DNA of 64,000 nt, taken from contig NZ_NPGA01000012.1 in NCBI RefSeq assembly GCF_002259485.1, positions 1 through 64,000 of the forward strand, in the 5' to 3' direction. Both the position numbers and the translations under genes were made by a program. Positions within the stretch are counted from its first letter, which is position 1. Each line of letters starts with the position of its first letter. Of the stretch, positions 9,342-18,214 are shown in pieces. Below the pieces are notes generated by a model. It had not been told where the DNA came from and ran no database searches. It saw only the letters and a list, made by a program, of their open reading frames with translations. The DNA is from Rhodococcus sp. 14-1411-2a. GTDB taxonomy: Bacteria > Actinomycetota > Actinomycetes > Mycobacteriales > Mycobacteriaceae.

Positions 9342-10070
9342 ATGACTTCTGTTTCGCTCGTAGGCAAGGACATTCACCTGTCCTTCGGTACCAACAAGGT
9401 GCTGCGCGGGGTGAGCATCGACGTTCCGGCGGGCACGACGACGACGGTCATCGGACCGTCGGGCTCGGGTAAGTCGACGCTGCTGCGTGCTCTCAATCGA
9501 CTGCACGAGCCCGAGCAGGGAGACATCCTGCTCGACGGCAAGTCGGTGCTGAAGGACAACCCCGACGAGCTGCGTCAGCGCATCGGCATGGTGTTCCAGC
9601 AGTTCAACCTGTTTCCGCACAAGACCGTTGCGGACAACATCGCTCTGGGCCCGCGCAAGCTGCTCGGCCTGTCCAAGGAGGCGGCTCGTGCGGCGGCGAT
9701 CGATCAGCTCGAGCTGGTGGGACTGACCGACAAGGCGGATTCGCGTCCGGGCAACCTCTCCGGTGGCCAGCAGCAGCGCGTCGCCATCGCCCGGGCCCTC
9801 GCCATGAAGCCCGAGGTGATGTTCTTCGACGAGGCCACCTCCGCTCTGGACCCCGAGTTGGTGAAAGGTGTGCTGGCGCTGATGGCCGACCTCGCGAAGG
9901 GCGGAATGACGATGGTGGTGGTGACCCACGAAATGGGCTTCGCGCGATCGGTGTCCAACAGGGTGCTGTTCATGGACCACGGCAGCGCCGTCGAAACCGG
10001 AACGCCGGAGCAGTTGTTCGACGATCCGCACACCGATCGACTGAAAACGTTTCTGTCGCAGGTGCTGTAG
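9342..10070 (+). CDS. Polar amino acid ABC transporter ATP-binding protein (GlnQ-like)
   Basis: A 242-residue ATPase with Walker [10 protein letters not shown] (about residue 38), Q-loop [11 protein letters not shown], signature LSGGQQQR, Walker [13 protein letters not shown] and switch histidine in VTHEMGFA. These are typical of the GlnQ/ArtP family. The start is nearly contiguous with the fused receptor-permease gene, so the two form a complete two-gene importer. The stop lies ten bases from the stop of the convergent GT-C-like gene. Confidence 0.93.
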   Translation: MTSVSLVGKDIHLSFGTNKVLRGVSIDVPAGTTTTVIGPSGSGKSTLLRALNRLHEPEQGDILLDGKSVLKDNPDELRQRIGMVFQQFNLFPHKTVADNIALGPRKLLGLSKEAARAAAIDQLELVGLTDKADSRPGNLSGGQQQRVAIARALAMKPEVMFFDEATSALDPELVKGVLALMADLAKGGMTMVVVTHEMGFARSVSNRVLFMDHGSAVETGTPEQLFDDPHTDRLKTFLSQVL

Positions 10071-10080
10071 CGAGCATCGG

Positions 10081-11727
10081 TCAACCCGGTACCCGGTACA
10101 GACGCCAATCCGGTTGATCTGCACCGTCGTTCGGAACTTCGAGGACGAGTGGATACAGGTCGGCTCCGTTGTCGTAGATCGTCGGATATCGCCGGTTGAC
10201 CGCATCGGACACTCCGCGGCCCTCGTTGGGCACCGTCAGCAGATACTGCACGCCCGCCGATGCCGGGTCGTTGAGGATCTCGGTGAAGTCCAGGTCGGAC
10301 GGAACCACGAACCGCTTCGGGTGTTCCGACGCTGCCACGACGGCGAACCCGTAGACGGTGTCGAGGAGGATCGACCCCTCCGGGAGGTTCTGGCCGTCGA
10401 GGTACGACGCCAGTCGGCGTTCGGTGGAGAAGGAATCGATGACTCGACGGGCCGCCATCGCCTGGGGATCGTCGGCCCGGGGATTTTCGTCGAGGAGACT
10501 GCCGAGGGCGTACTGCTGACTCGACAACCCCGGCTGCACCATCGCCCACCCAGTTACCGGAAGAGCCAGCGCACAGACCGTCATTGCCACCGCCGCGGCG
10601 GCAGGACGCAGCGGCGCGAGCACGGGGCGGTGCCGTCGATAGGCCCCTGCGCGCCGGGTCGGCCGATCTCCGGTGGCCGGAAACAGTTGCACCACAACGA
10701 CTGTCGCCAACGGAACGGCACAGATGAAGAACCGCAGGAAGCCGAACGTCGAGCCGGTGATGTAGCTCGCGGCCTGAAATCCGAGCACCCCACCGAAAAG
10801 CAATGGTGCCACCAGGAATTCGAGGTCTCGGCGACGCAGCGCCAGCACCACGGCCAGCGGTAGCGTCACCAGCAACGCCGGTCCCAGCACGACGACGGCA
10901 CCGAGCGAGAACAGGCCGGTGCCGATCAGGTCACCGCTGGGCCCGCCGGACTGCGTCAGAATCGCGGCGTTTCCATAGCTCGAGGACAGCTGGGCGAGCG
11001 CCTCACCGGTGATCAGCCAGCTCGTGCTGATCCACACCAGAAACACTGCCGTGCCGGGCCCTGCAACGAGCACTGCGTCCAGAATTGCTCTGCGGCGCAT
11101 GCTTTTCCAATACGGCTGGCCCCGACGAAGAGCCGTCACGACCGCCACCAGTACCGCGGCCAGAGCTATCGGAACGACGCCCTCGTAGCGAGCGAGGAAG
11201 GCGAGAGCCAATGCGACGCCTGCCAACAGGAGATCGTGAACGTCGTCGGTGTTCATCCATCGAATCAACCGTCGTACAGCCCAGCAGAGGAAGAACAGGA
11301 AGCCTGCCTCGCTCATGCCGTTGGCTCCGTAGAAGACGATCATCGGGTTGATCGCGAAGACGACGGTGAGCAGGAGGCTGTATCGGCCGGGCAGTCCGCG
11401 GTCTCGGCAGATCCCGTGGATCATCACCACTGCACCGGCCATGAACATCGCCGACACCGCGATGCCCGAGATGTTCCACCGGGTGATCGCCGGCCACCAC
11501 GATGCGAAGGCGACCATGGGCAACTGTGCGAGGGCCGTCAACGGCGTGAAGATGAAGCCGATGGCCGACACGTGTGGATCGCGGCTGAGCAGCACCGCCT
11601 GCGCGGCCGAGGTTCGCGACAATGCGTCGCCGAGGAGATAGCCGAAACGCATGCTCAGAGTCAGCCCCACCGCCAGGTAGCCCGCCAGCGCGCTGCCGAA
11701 CACGATCCAGGGGGTGCGCCGATTCAC
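10081..11727 (-). CDS. GT-C/GT39-like multi-pass membrane glycosyltransferase candidate
   Basis: A 548-residue integral membrane protein with about ten to twelve hydrophobic helices and a C-terminal soluble domain of roughly 130 residues. The first loop (DALSRTSAAQAVLLSRDPHVSAIGFIF) and AINPMIVFYGANGMSEA resemble lipid-phosphate-sugar dependent GT-C enzymes, where acidic or histidine residues of the first loop bind donor. The GTG at 11727 overlaps the GT2 gene stop as GTGA. It is the last gene of the polysaccharide-synthase cluster and may add or transfer a sugar on the outer face of the membrane. The family call is moderate; function is inferred from context. Confidence 0.68.
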   Translation of the reverse strand: MNRRTPWIVFGSALAGYLAVGLTLSMRFGYLLGDALSRTSAAQAVLLSRDPHVSAIGFIFTPLTALAQLPMVAFASWWPAITRWNISGIAVSAMFMAGAVVMIHGICRDRGLPGRYSLLLTVVFAINPMIVFYGANGMSEAGFLFFLCWAVRRLIRWMNTDDVHDLLLAGVALALAFLARYEGVVPIALAAVLVAVVTALRRGQPYWKSMRRRAILDAVLVAGPGTAVFLVWISTSWLITGEALAQLSSSYGNAAILTQSGGPSGDLIGTGLFSLGAVVVLGPALLVTLPLAVVLALRRRDLEFLVAPLLFGGVLGFQAASYITGSTFGFLRFFICAVPLATVVVVQLFPATGDRPTRRAGAYRRHRPVLAPLRPAAAAVAMTVCALALPVTGWAMVQPGLSSQQYALGSLLDENPRADDPQAMAARRVIDSFSTERRLASYLDGQNLPEGSILLDTVYGFAVVAASEHPKRFVVPSDLDFTEILNDPASAGVQYLLTVPNEGRGVSDAVNRRYPTIYDNGADLYPLVLEVPNDGADQPDWRLYRVPG

Positions 11728-13232
11728 GTGTTCTGCTCTTCGCCGACCGGCGTCGGCGCGGCGGGGCCGGACAGGCCGTGGAACGTCTTCTCCCAGTACG
11801 ACGGATTGCGAACCAGCTGCCAACACCCCTTGATGGCGGCCACGCTCATCATCACCCAGTACAGGGGCATCGTGAGGCTGGGAACGAGCAGGTACGCGTT
11901 GTCGCTCTCTCGGCTCGCGATGAGGTACATGTACACCGTGGCGATGTTGCCCACCACCAGAGACAGCAACGAGAAATAGTAGATGTACGGCGGAAAGAGC
12001 TCGGCCACCAATGCCGGCTGGCCGAGAATCCATGCCGCCGTGGTGAACCAGAAGACCATGTTGATGCACGCGGTGATCGGTGTTCCCGCGAGCAACAATG
12101 TGAAGCGGTAGGTGCCGACCGGGCCGAGGGCACGCACCGTGGCGACCGGTCTGCGCATGTGCACCAACCACGTCTGCAGATAGCCCTTGTACCAACGAGA
12201 GCGCTGGCGAACCCAGTTGATCGGATCGCTGTTGGCCTCTTCGAGAGTGGTGGAGTCCAGCACCGCCGTCGAGTAGCCCGAGGCCGCGATGCGCACACCG
12301 AGATCCGCGTCCTCGGTGACGTTGAAGCCGTCCCAGGCCCCCACCTCGTCGATGACGTCGCGGCGCAGATGATTGGAGGTTCCGCCGAGGGGAATCGGCG
12401 AGGTGCTGGCCATCAGGCCCGGCAGCAGGTACCCGAACCACAGGGCGTAGTCCGCGGTGAACCACCCGGTCAGCAGATTCTGAGAACCGTTGTGAAAAGC
12501 CAACTTCGCCTGCACGCACGCGACGGTGTCGGGCAGCCGCTCGAAAGCAGCGACGACGCGACGCAGTTGCAGTCGCTCGGGCAGATCCTCGGCATCGAAA
12601 ATCGTCACGATCGTCCCGGTAGCGAAATGCAATCCGTAGTTGCATGCTTTCGGCTTGGTGCGAGGGTCGCCTGCGGGGACCAGGACCACGTCCACCGAAT
12701 CGCTGACGCCGCTGCGCGCGGCCGCCTCGATGGTGACCTCGTCGTCCTCTTCGAGCAGCAACAGAACCTGCAGCTTGTCGGCTGGATAGTCCAGGCCGGT
12801 CATCGCCGCGATGAGGTCACCCACCACCTCCGGCTCGTCGTACGCCGGAACCAGAATGGTGTAGTACGGCAACCGATCGTCGGGAACGGCCCTGGCTTCC
12901 TCGTCGGTCACCGTGACGATCGCCGACGCGTCCAGACCTCGGGAGAACAGCAGTAAGCGGTCGATCATCGCCAGCAGATATCCGATGGTGCACACGACCG
13001 TGACCACGAGCAGCGTCCCGACCGGAGCGAACACTCCACAGGCGAGGAGCGAAAGCGCAGCCCCGATCGCCGTGTACTTCTGCCAGGGAACGAACGCAAT
13101 TGCGGCCGACGCCAGCGGATTTCGATCGGCCAATCCGTTGATCGCGTCGTAGAGCGCAGCTGCTCGGAACTCTTCGGTTTCCGTTCCGACACGCGGGGGC
13201 GTCGGTCGTCCCTCCGTGGGAGTTGTGGTCAC
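11724..13232 (-). CDS. Processive family 2 glycosyltransferase (BcsA/XagB-like synthase)
   Basis: A 502-residue membrane GT2 with two N-terminal helices, a cytosolic catalytic domain and several C-terminal helices. Catalytic motifs are in order: the DAED donor/metal motif near residue 214, TEDADLG (general base) near 305, and RQRSRW, a (Q/R)xxRW processivity motif, near 342. The C-terminus NPSYWEKTFHG matches the XagB/bacterial glucan synthase-like branch. There is no PilZ domain, so direct c-di-GMP control is not evident. The GTG at 13232 overlaps the preceding gene stop as GTGA. It probably polymerises a beta-linked hexose and extrudes it; the polymer is unknown. Confidence 0.85.
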   Translation of the reverse strand: MTTTPTEGRPTPPRVGTETEEFRAAALYDAINGLADRNPLASAAIAFVPWQKYTAIGAALSLLACGVFAPVGTLLVVTVVCTIGYLLAMIDRLLLFSRGLDASAIVTVTDEEARAVPDDRLPYYTILVPAYDEPEVVGDLIAAMTGLDYPADKLQVLLLLEEDDEVTIEAAARSGVSDSVDVVLVPAGDPRTKPKACNYGLHFATGTIVTIFDAEDLPERLQLRRVVAAFERLPDTVACVQAKLAFHNGSQNLLTGWFTADYALWFGYLLPGLMASTSPIPLGGTSNHLRRDVIDEVGAWDGFNVTEDADLGVRIAASGYSTAVLDSTTLEEANSDPINWVRQRSRWYKGYLQTWLVHMRRPVATVRALGPVGTYRFTLLLAGTPITACINMVFWFTTAAWILGQPALVAELFPPYIYYFSLLSLVVGNIATVYMYLIASRESDNAYLLVPSLTMPLYWVMMSVAAIKGCWQLVRNPSYWEKTFHGLSGPAAPTPVGEEQNT

Positions 13233-14749
13233 AGCGGCGCACCGTTCGCCGGGGCCCACTGCTGGCGAACGAGCCCGGTGCCGAAGGTCGTCAACAGCTC
13301 ACGATCCTTGTACTCCGGATCGTCGTCGATGGAGATGGCGTTGCCCCGAAGCAAGGTGCCGATCGCTGTACCGAGATTCGATGCCATCGACGGCATCGGC
13401 TGCGGGAACGCGGCATCGAGGTCGTGATTGTCGACGCTGATGACGGTCACACGTTGGAACACATCGCCTCGCTGCCAATGGAACACGAGCTTGGTCCAGG
13501 TGAGCAGCAACGCGTCGCTGACCGAGGTGTACAGCGCACCCGTCACCCCGCGTCCGAGATCGATGGTCAGGGGTTGGCTCGTGCGCGTGTTGGTCAATCG
13601 ATACAGGGTGCTCTCCGGATAGACGGCCAGACTGGCCCGATTGGTCGTCGACAGAACGTCGACCACCACGGTCCGTGGTCTCGACCGCAGGTCCCAGGCG
13701 GAATTGCCTTCGTCGGCGCGCATCGTCTGCCGGGTCAGAGTGGCACGACTTCCGAAGAACGCGCGGACCCAATCGAATTGCTCCATGTCGATCTCGCTGA
13801 AACCGACCGGCGGAACCAAGGGAACAGATGCCGCACCAGGTGGTCCCGTCGGTGCCGCCACGGGGGTGCGGTCGGGTAGGGGAACGAGAGCCAGGACCGC
13901 AGCCGCCACGATCGAGACGACGATCGAGCTCGGCGACCACTTCGCCGTCGGGACAGCGAGGCGTCGCGGCCGTCGCTCGTCGAATCGGCCGCGACGCGCA
14001 GTGAGATAGAAGCCGCTTCCGGTGACTGCTGCCGCGCCGACGGTCGGGACGAGCTGCAGCCAGGTGATGTCGATCTGGGGCCACACCGCCAACATCACTG
14101 CCGCAACTGCCAATCCGGACGAGACGGTGCACACGAACCCGAGCCATCCGCGACGCCTGGTGCGGCCGACGGCGATGGCACCGGCGATTCCTGCCAAGAG
14201 CACCATCACCGCCGCGTAGGCGAAACGGCCTCCGCCCAAACCGATGGCGACCAACCGGTAGCCCAGCGGACTCAACGCGAGCAGCAACAGCCAGACGGAC
14301 CAGAACCGACCCACCGGACGCAGTCCGAACATCAGGATCGCGCCACCGAAGAAGAACGTCAGCGCCGCAAGGACATCCAAGTGCGCCAGCTCGTACTGAT
14401 CGGCGTAGCGCGGCAGCCACAGCGCCTTGATCGCGATGGACACCAGCAAGCCGATACCGCCGACGATGTTGTCGGTCTGCCGATCGTGGATGGGCAGCTC
14501 GTCGGCCCTACGCCGCGCTACTCCCTGCGCCGCAACGACAGCGAGCAGGGGCAACACGAAGATGTACGCGGTGATGGCACCGTCGGACGCCTCCTGCGCC
14601 AGCCGCACCCAGGTGGGAAGGAACGCGAGAACGACACAGGCGAGGAGAACCACCCAGCGCACGACCAGGATGGCGAGCGGACGCCGTGCTCGCCACCGAG
14701 GTGGCGCGGTCGGTACCGCGCCCGTGTTCGGTGCGGTGTCCACTGTCAT
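13229..14749 (-). CDS. Multi-pass membrane protein of polysaccharide-synthase cluster, unknown function
   Basis: A 506-residue protein with about nine to ten hydrophobic segments in the first 310 residues and a roughly 190-residue extracytoplasmic C-terminal domain. Spacing of helices and a soluble tail recall exosortase/EpsI-type proteins, but I cannot see the exosortase Cys-Arg-His residues, so that is not claimed. It sits between the BcsB-like and GT2 genes and ends with a GTGA overlap into the synthase, implying a shared complex. Its ATG at 14749 follows a 14-bp tandem duplication that separates it from the upstream stop. Confidence 0.62.
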   Translation of the reverse strand: MTVDTAPNTGAVPTAPPRWRARRPLAILVVRWVVLLACVVLAFLPTWVRLAQEASDGAITAYIFVLPLLAVVAAQGVARRRADELPIHDRQTDNIVGGIGLLVSIAIKALWLPRYADQYELAHLDVLAALTFFFGGAILMFGLRPVGRFWSVWLLLLALSPLGYRLVAIGLGGGRFAYAAVMVLLAGIAGAIAVGRTRRRGWLGFVCTVSSGLAVAAVMLAVWPQIDITWLQLVPTVGAAAVTGSGFYLTARRGRFDERRPRRLAVPTAKWSPSSIVVSIVAAAVLALVPLPDRTPVAAPTGPPGAASVPLVPPVGFSEIDMEQFDWVRAFFGSRATLTRQTMRADEGNSAWDLRSRPRTVVVDVLSTTNRASLAVYPESTLYRLTNTRTSQPLTIDLGRGVTGALYTSVSDALLLTWTKLVFHWQRGDVFQRVTVISVDNHDLDAAFPQPMPSMASNLGTAIGTLLRGNAISIDDDPEYKDRELLTTFGTGLVRQQWAPANGAPL

Positions 14750-14774
14750 GTCGAGTCGCTCATGTCGAGTCGCT
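14747..14774. repeat. 14-bp tandem duplication at a gene junction
   Basis: CATGTCGAGTCGCT occurs twice head to tail (14747-14760 and 14761-14774). Removing one copy would restore a four-base ATGA stop/start overlap like the other junctions of this cluster. With both copies the first ATG opens only a five-codon frame (M-S-D-S-T-stop). Confidence 0.85.
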
Positions 14775-16742
14775 GTGCCGGCTCGGCGCGGTCGTCGACC
14801 GGCGCGCTCGGAGCGCGAGCACGAGTGCGCCCACGCCCGCGGCTGCGAGGACCGCAAGACCGACTCCCACGACCAGCACCGTCGTTCGGTCGGTTGTGTT
14901 CTCGGGCGCCGCTGCGGTGTCGTCCGCACCGGACAGTGCCGCGCTCGACAGAGAGATCGGTTCGGTGTTCTGCGCAGCGAACACGATGTCGCCGTCGAGC
15001 GCGAACCACCGAGCCGGGTCGTCGTCGAGCCAGGACAGCATGGCGTCGAATCGGTCCGGTGCCGAGTTCCAGGATCCGACGAGGACTGCGTTGTCCTGCA
15101 CCGACGTCACCTGCACCGTCGCGAAGGGCTCGTCGGTGTCGACCGTCAATTCGGTGGCACCGCCGGCGGAGTCAGGGTCGGCGACCCGGAATGTCGTCTC
15201 GTCGATCGACGACAGCGGCAGGGTCACCGTCTCGGGCAGTTCCGAGGCAGGCGCGATCACGAGGGCGGGTCCACTACCGTCGAGCGCCTGTTCCATCGAC
15301 ACGACCTCCGGGAGGAGGGGCAGACTCGACAGACGCTGCAGTCCGGTTGCCATCGTGACCGCTCGGACGACTCCCGCGTAGGACTCGTCGGCCATCGCGA
15401 TCTCGAACTGCGGCATCAGCGCCTGCGGCATCGATCGCAGGCCGAGCGGGGCCGGTGTCGTGGAATCCGACGACCGCACCAGAGTCGAACCGTCCACGGT
15501 CACACTCGTATCGGCGGCCGCGGAGCAGCCACCGCCACCCGTGGTCGACGGATGGTCGACGGAAATGTCGAGTGTCTCGACGCGGGACAGGGACGAATTC
15601 GGAATGTCGATCCAGCGATCGAGCCGACCGGTGTCGTCGGCCTCCCACACTGCGAGCGGTGACCCGTTCACCGTGGCCCGCACCGATCCCGCGCCCGGTG
15701 TGTAGCTGCCGATCAGGTGCACGGACAGGTTCGATGCCGATCGGCCGAGCCGCGTCTGATCGATCGTGATGGACGCAGTCGCCGTGGCACCGCCCGAACC
15801 GGTCACCGTGCCGATGCCGAGGTCGTCGAGCGTGATCGATTCGGGCGGAAGTTGCGCTGTTGCCGACGATGGTCCTGCCGAAGCAGCCGTGGAGACCGCG
15901 ATGTCGGAGAGATCACTGGTGACGAGGCGGGCCTGATCGGTCAGATCCGACCCCGTTCCGGTGAGGTACATCCGTGGTGGAGCCTGGTCGACGGGGTAGA
16001 TCAGTTCCACACCGGCGTCGGAGCTCCTTGCCAATACGACTGATCTCTCGAACGGTCCGTCCGGTGCCGCCCCTGCAAGCTCACTGTCCGGCCGAACGGC
16101 CACCCGGACCGGCTGCGCCCCGTAGTGGTGGATCACCGAGGTTGCCACAATCGTTGCGGCGGTGACGGTTTCGCGATCCGCGTCCGACGGGACGAACAGC
16201 GTCAGCGTCCTCAGCACTACCGGCAGAAAGTCCGCAATGGTCTCGGGCACCGCCGGTTGCCCCTGGTAGGCCACGGTTGCGTCGATCAATCGGACGGCAT
16301 CGGAGGCAGGATCGGGGCAGTAGCGATCGTCGGGAATCAGAGACGGGATCAGATCGAGGGCGATTGCTCCGTCGACCGTCGGTGCCGCAGCCAGTGGAAT
16401 CGACACCGCGGTGGTCGGTGCGGTGTTGTCGAGCGTGATGCGGGTGATCGGCCGACCGTCCGATTCGACGTCGACCCAACCCCGGTCGAGCCAGGCAGGC
16501 ACCGTCATCACTGCATCGAGCATCGAGGGCACCGAGCCTGCAGGGGACGGCACGGTCAGTCTGGTGGCCTGTCCGGTCGAGTCCACGGTGGTGGACCGAC
16601 CCAGTCCCAATTCGCCGAAGGTGAAGCGATCAACATAATCCTGTTGCTCTCCATCGATCGGCTGCGCCGATACGAACGGGGCCGTAAGCAGAAACGTAGT
16701 TGCGACGAGAACTGCCGTCGATGCAACGTATGCGATTCGCAT
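14760..16742 (-). CDS. BcsB-like secreted/anchored polysaccharide synthase subunit
   Basis: A 660-residue protein with a signal peptide (MRIAYVASTAVLVATTFLL, cleavage after SAQP about residue 30) and one C-terminal helix (VLVVGVGLAVLAAAGVGALVLAL) followed by a basic tail. The large extracytoplasmic body has two repeated beta-rich halves, as in BcsB (carbohydrate-binding plus flavodoxin-like modules). Weak resemblance is seen in LIGSYTPGAGSVRATVNGSPLAVWEADDTG, which matches the BcsB theme of a jelly-roll with an N-G-S-x-L turn. It is the first gene of the cluster that encodes the GT2 synthase. The BcsB-like role is inferred from topology, motif and neighbours. Confidence 0.68.
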   Translation of the reverse strand: MRIAYVASTAVLVATTFLLTAPFVSAQPIDGEQQDYVDRFTFGELGLGRSTTVDSTGQATRLTVPSPAGSVPSMLDAVMTVPAWLDRGWVDVESDGRPITRITLDNTAPTTAVSIPLAAAPTVDGAIALDLIPSLIPDDRYCPDPASDAVRLIDATVAYQGQPAVPETIADFLPVVLRTLTLFVPSDADRETVTAATIVATSVIHHYGAQPVRVAVRPDSELAGAAPDGPFERSVVLARSSDAGVELIYPVDQAPPRMYLTGTGSDLTDQARLVTSDLSDIAVSTAASAGPSSATAQLPPESITLDDLGIGTVTGSGGATATASITIDQTRLGRSASNLSVHLIGSYTPGAGSVRATVNGSPLAVWEADDTGRLDRWIDIPNSSLSRVETLDISVDHPSTTGGGGCSAAADTSVTVDGSTLVRSSDSTTPAPLGLRSMPQALMPQFEIAMADESYAGVVRAVTMATGLQRLSSLPLLPEVVSMEQALDGSGPALVIAPASELPETVTLPLSSIDETTFRVADPDSAGGATELTVDTDEPFATVQVTSVQDNAVLVGSWNSAPDRFDAMLSWLDDDPARWFALDGDIVFAAQNTEPISLSSAALSGADDTAAAPENTTDRTTVLVVGVGLAVLAAAGVGALVLALRARRSTTAPSRHSDST

Positions 16743-17029
16743 TGGGGGATTTCCAGCTTTCGCATAATGAAACGGAAACCCGAACTGTACTGCGTATTCC
16801 CGATCTTCGGTACATCGGAAAGTCGTACATTTACCCATCTGGATCGAAATTCGGCCAGAAACATACTGGGAGACACGAAAGTTCGACTCAATGAGCGGCT
16901 CGGCCCGGTGGAATCGAATTCCGACGCAACGGAGCTCGTCGAATTGTACGAATACGGTGATATTGCCGTCCAGGGGCCGTCGAATTCACAATTCGGAAAT
17001 TCGTGCAGCAGACATCTAGCATTACGCCG
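16743..17029. promoter_or_regulatory. Divergent intergenic region, BcsB-like gene and glycoside hydrolase
   Basis: This 287-base stretch is visibly richer in A and T than the flanking genes and has no convincing coding frame. It must hold the promoters for the leftward synthase cluster and the rightward hydrolase. A CATTAT hexamer lies about 25 bases before the BcsB-like start on the minus strand. No clear large operator was found. Confidence 0.5.
17017..17022 (+). promoter_or_regulatory. -10 hexamer TAGCAT, leaderless promoter
   Basis: TAGCAT ends seven bases before the ATG at 17030. It supports that start over the in-frame GTG at 17003. Confidence 0.45.
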
Positions 17030-18142
17030 ATGCGGATCGTTTCGATGTTTTCACGGTGCGCAGTGGGCGCAGCAATGGTGCTGTCCCTCGCGCTGAGCAC
17101 CGGTGTGCCCGACGCGGCAGCAGCCCCCGAGTCCGGTGCCCGCGTCACGGCAAGCGCCGACGGTCTCGCACTCGACGGAAATCCTTGGTGGCCGACCGGA
17201 TTCAATGCCTATCAGCTTGCGACCGATTGGTCGGTCAACGCAGGCTGTGGAGCGATGGTGGACCTGAACGGCTACTTCGGTGCCCTGCCTTCACATTCCC
17301 TCACGCGGTTCAACGCGTTCCAAGCGCTGACGATCAACCGATTCACCGGCGCACTCGACTTTCGCCCGATGGACGCGGTCTTCGCGGCGGCCGAGGCGCA
17401 CGGGCAACTGGTCGTCCCGGTTCTCTCGCCACAGGACGGGGCCTGCGAAGGAAACGCCTTCAAGGGCAGACAGTGGTACGTCGACGGATGGACGACGCCC
17501 CCTGCCGTCCCCGACGCGAATGCGGTGACGAGTTTCGAGCAGTGGATGCTCACTGCTGTGAACCGGTGGAAGGATTCGCCCGCACTGGCAGCCTGGGAAT
17601 TGGTCGGTGAGCCGGAAACCAGCTCGTGCACCGACGCGGCGTGCTCGTGGACCACCCGAACCTGCACCGCAGACGCCGCCCAGGTTCTGCGCTCCTTCTT
17701 CGACACCGCGGGGCAACAGCTCCGCACTGTCGATCCCCGCACCCTGATCACCGCCGGTCTCACCGGCGGCGGACAGTGCGGTAGCCAGGGTGACGAGTAC
17801 GAGTACCTCGCCCAGTCGCCCTTCGTCGATGTGCTGCAGTACCACGACTACGGATACGACGGTGTGCCGTTGCCCGGAGATCAGTGGAACGGGCTGCAGC
17901 GGCGGATCACCCAGAGCGCTGCGGTGGGCAAACCCCTCCTGGTCGGGGAGATCGGCCAACTCGCCGGTTCCTGTGGCGATATCGGCTCTCGCGCAACGAG
18001 TATCGCCACCAAGATCGACGGCCAACGCGCCGCAGGCACAGCCGGAGCCCTGCTGTGGGCCTTCGTACCCGACCCGCGGCCGGACGAGTGCACCTACGAC
18101 ATCGGACCCGGCGATCCGTTATGGCAGACGATCGGACGTTAG
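17030..18142 (+). CDS. Secreted clan-A (GH5-like) glycoside hydrolase
   Basis: A 370-residue exported protein with a signal peptide ending at about AAAAPES. The body is a TIM barrel with GH5-like features: start LDGNPWWPTGFNAYQL, the beta-4 acid/base region AWELVGEPE and the beta-7 nucleophile region LLVGEIGQL. The usual Asn before the acid/base Glu (NEP) is Gly here (GEP). Several cysteines (CGAMVD, CEGN, SSCTDAACSWTTRTC) suggest disulfides. It is divergent from the synthase cluster, as endoglucanases accompany cellulose-type synthases. It could trim or release nascent polymer (beta-glucan or mannan). The fold is fairly sure; substrate is unknown. Confidence 0.75.
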   Translation: MRIVSMFSRCAVGAAMVLSLALSTGVPDAAAAPESGARVTASADGLALDGNPWWPTGFNAYQLATDWSVNAGCGAMVDLNGYFGALPSHSLTRFNAFQALTINRFTGALDFRPMDAVFAAAEAHGQLVVPVLSPQDGACEGNAFKGRQWYVDGWTTPPAVPDANAVTSFEQWMLTAVNRWKDSPALAAWELVGEPETSSCTDAACSWTTRTCTADAAQVLRSFFDTAGQQLRTVDPRTLITAGLTGGGQCGSQGDEYEYLAQSPFVDVLQYHDYGYDGVPLPGDQWNGLQRRITQSAAVGKPLLVGEIGQLAGSCGDIGSRATSIATKIDGQRAAGTAGALLWAFVPDPRPDECTYDIGPGDPLWQTIGR

Positions 18143-18160
18143 GGCATCCTCGTTGTCCGC

Positions 18161-18187
18161 GACTTCACCTGAACGTTCCTTTACTTT
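18161..18187 (+). promoter_or_regulatory. Possible PhoP/RegX3-type direct repeats upstream of phoX
   Basis: Two adjoining 11-bp units (CTTCACCTGAA, CGTTCCTTTAC, about 18163-18184) loosely match the GTTCACC-type repeats used by actinobacterial phosphate regulators. The units lie about 30 bases before the phoX start. The match is imperfect. Confidence 0.28.
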
Positions 18188-18214
18188 CGCTTTTGGGTGA
18201 CAGCGTGCCGTGAC

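Noticed and set aside
10071-10080. Terminator between glnQ-like and GT-C-like genes
   Set aside because: The stops are ten bases apart and the CCGGTACCCGGTAC sequence nearby is short and inside coding sequence, so no separate hairpin is claimed.
11728-12645. N-terminal extension of the GT-C-like gene
   Set aside because: The extension runs in another frame of the GT2 gene. The GTGA overlap at 11724-11727 gives the natural start.
13229-14749. Exosortase assignment for the cluster membrane protein
   Set aside because: Topology is similar, but the catalytic Cys, Arg and His pattern was not found.
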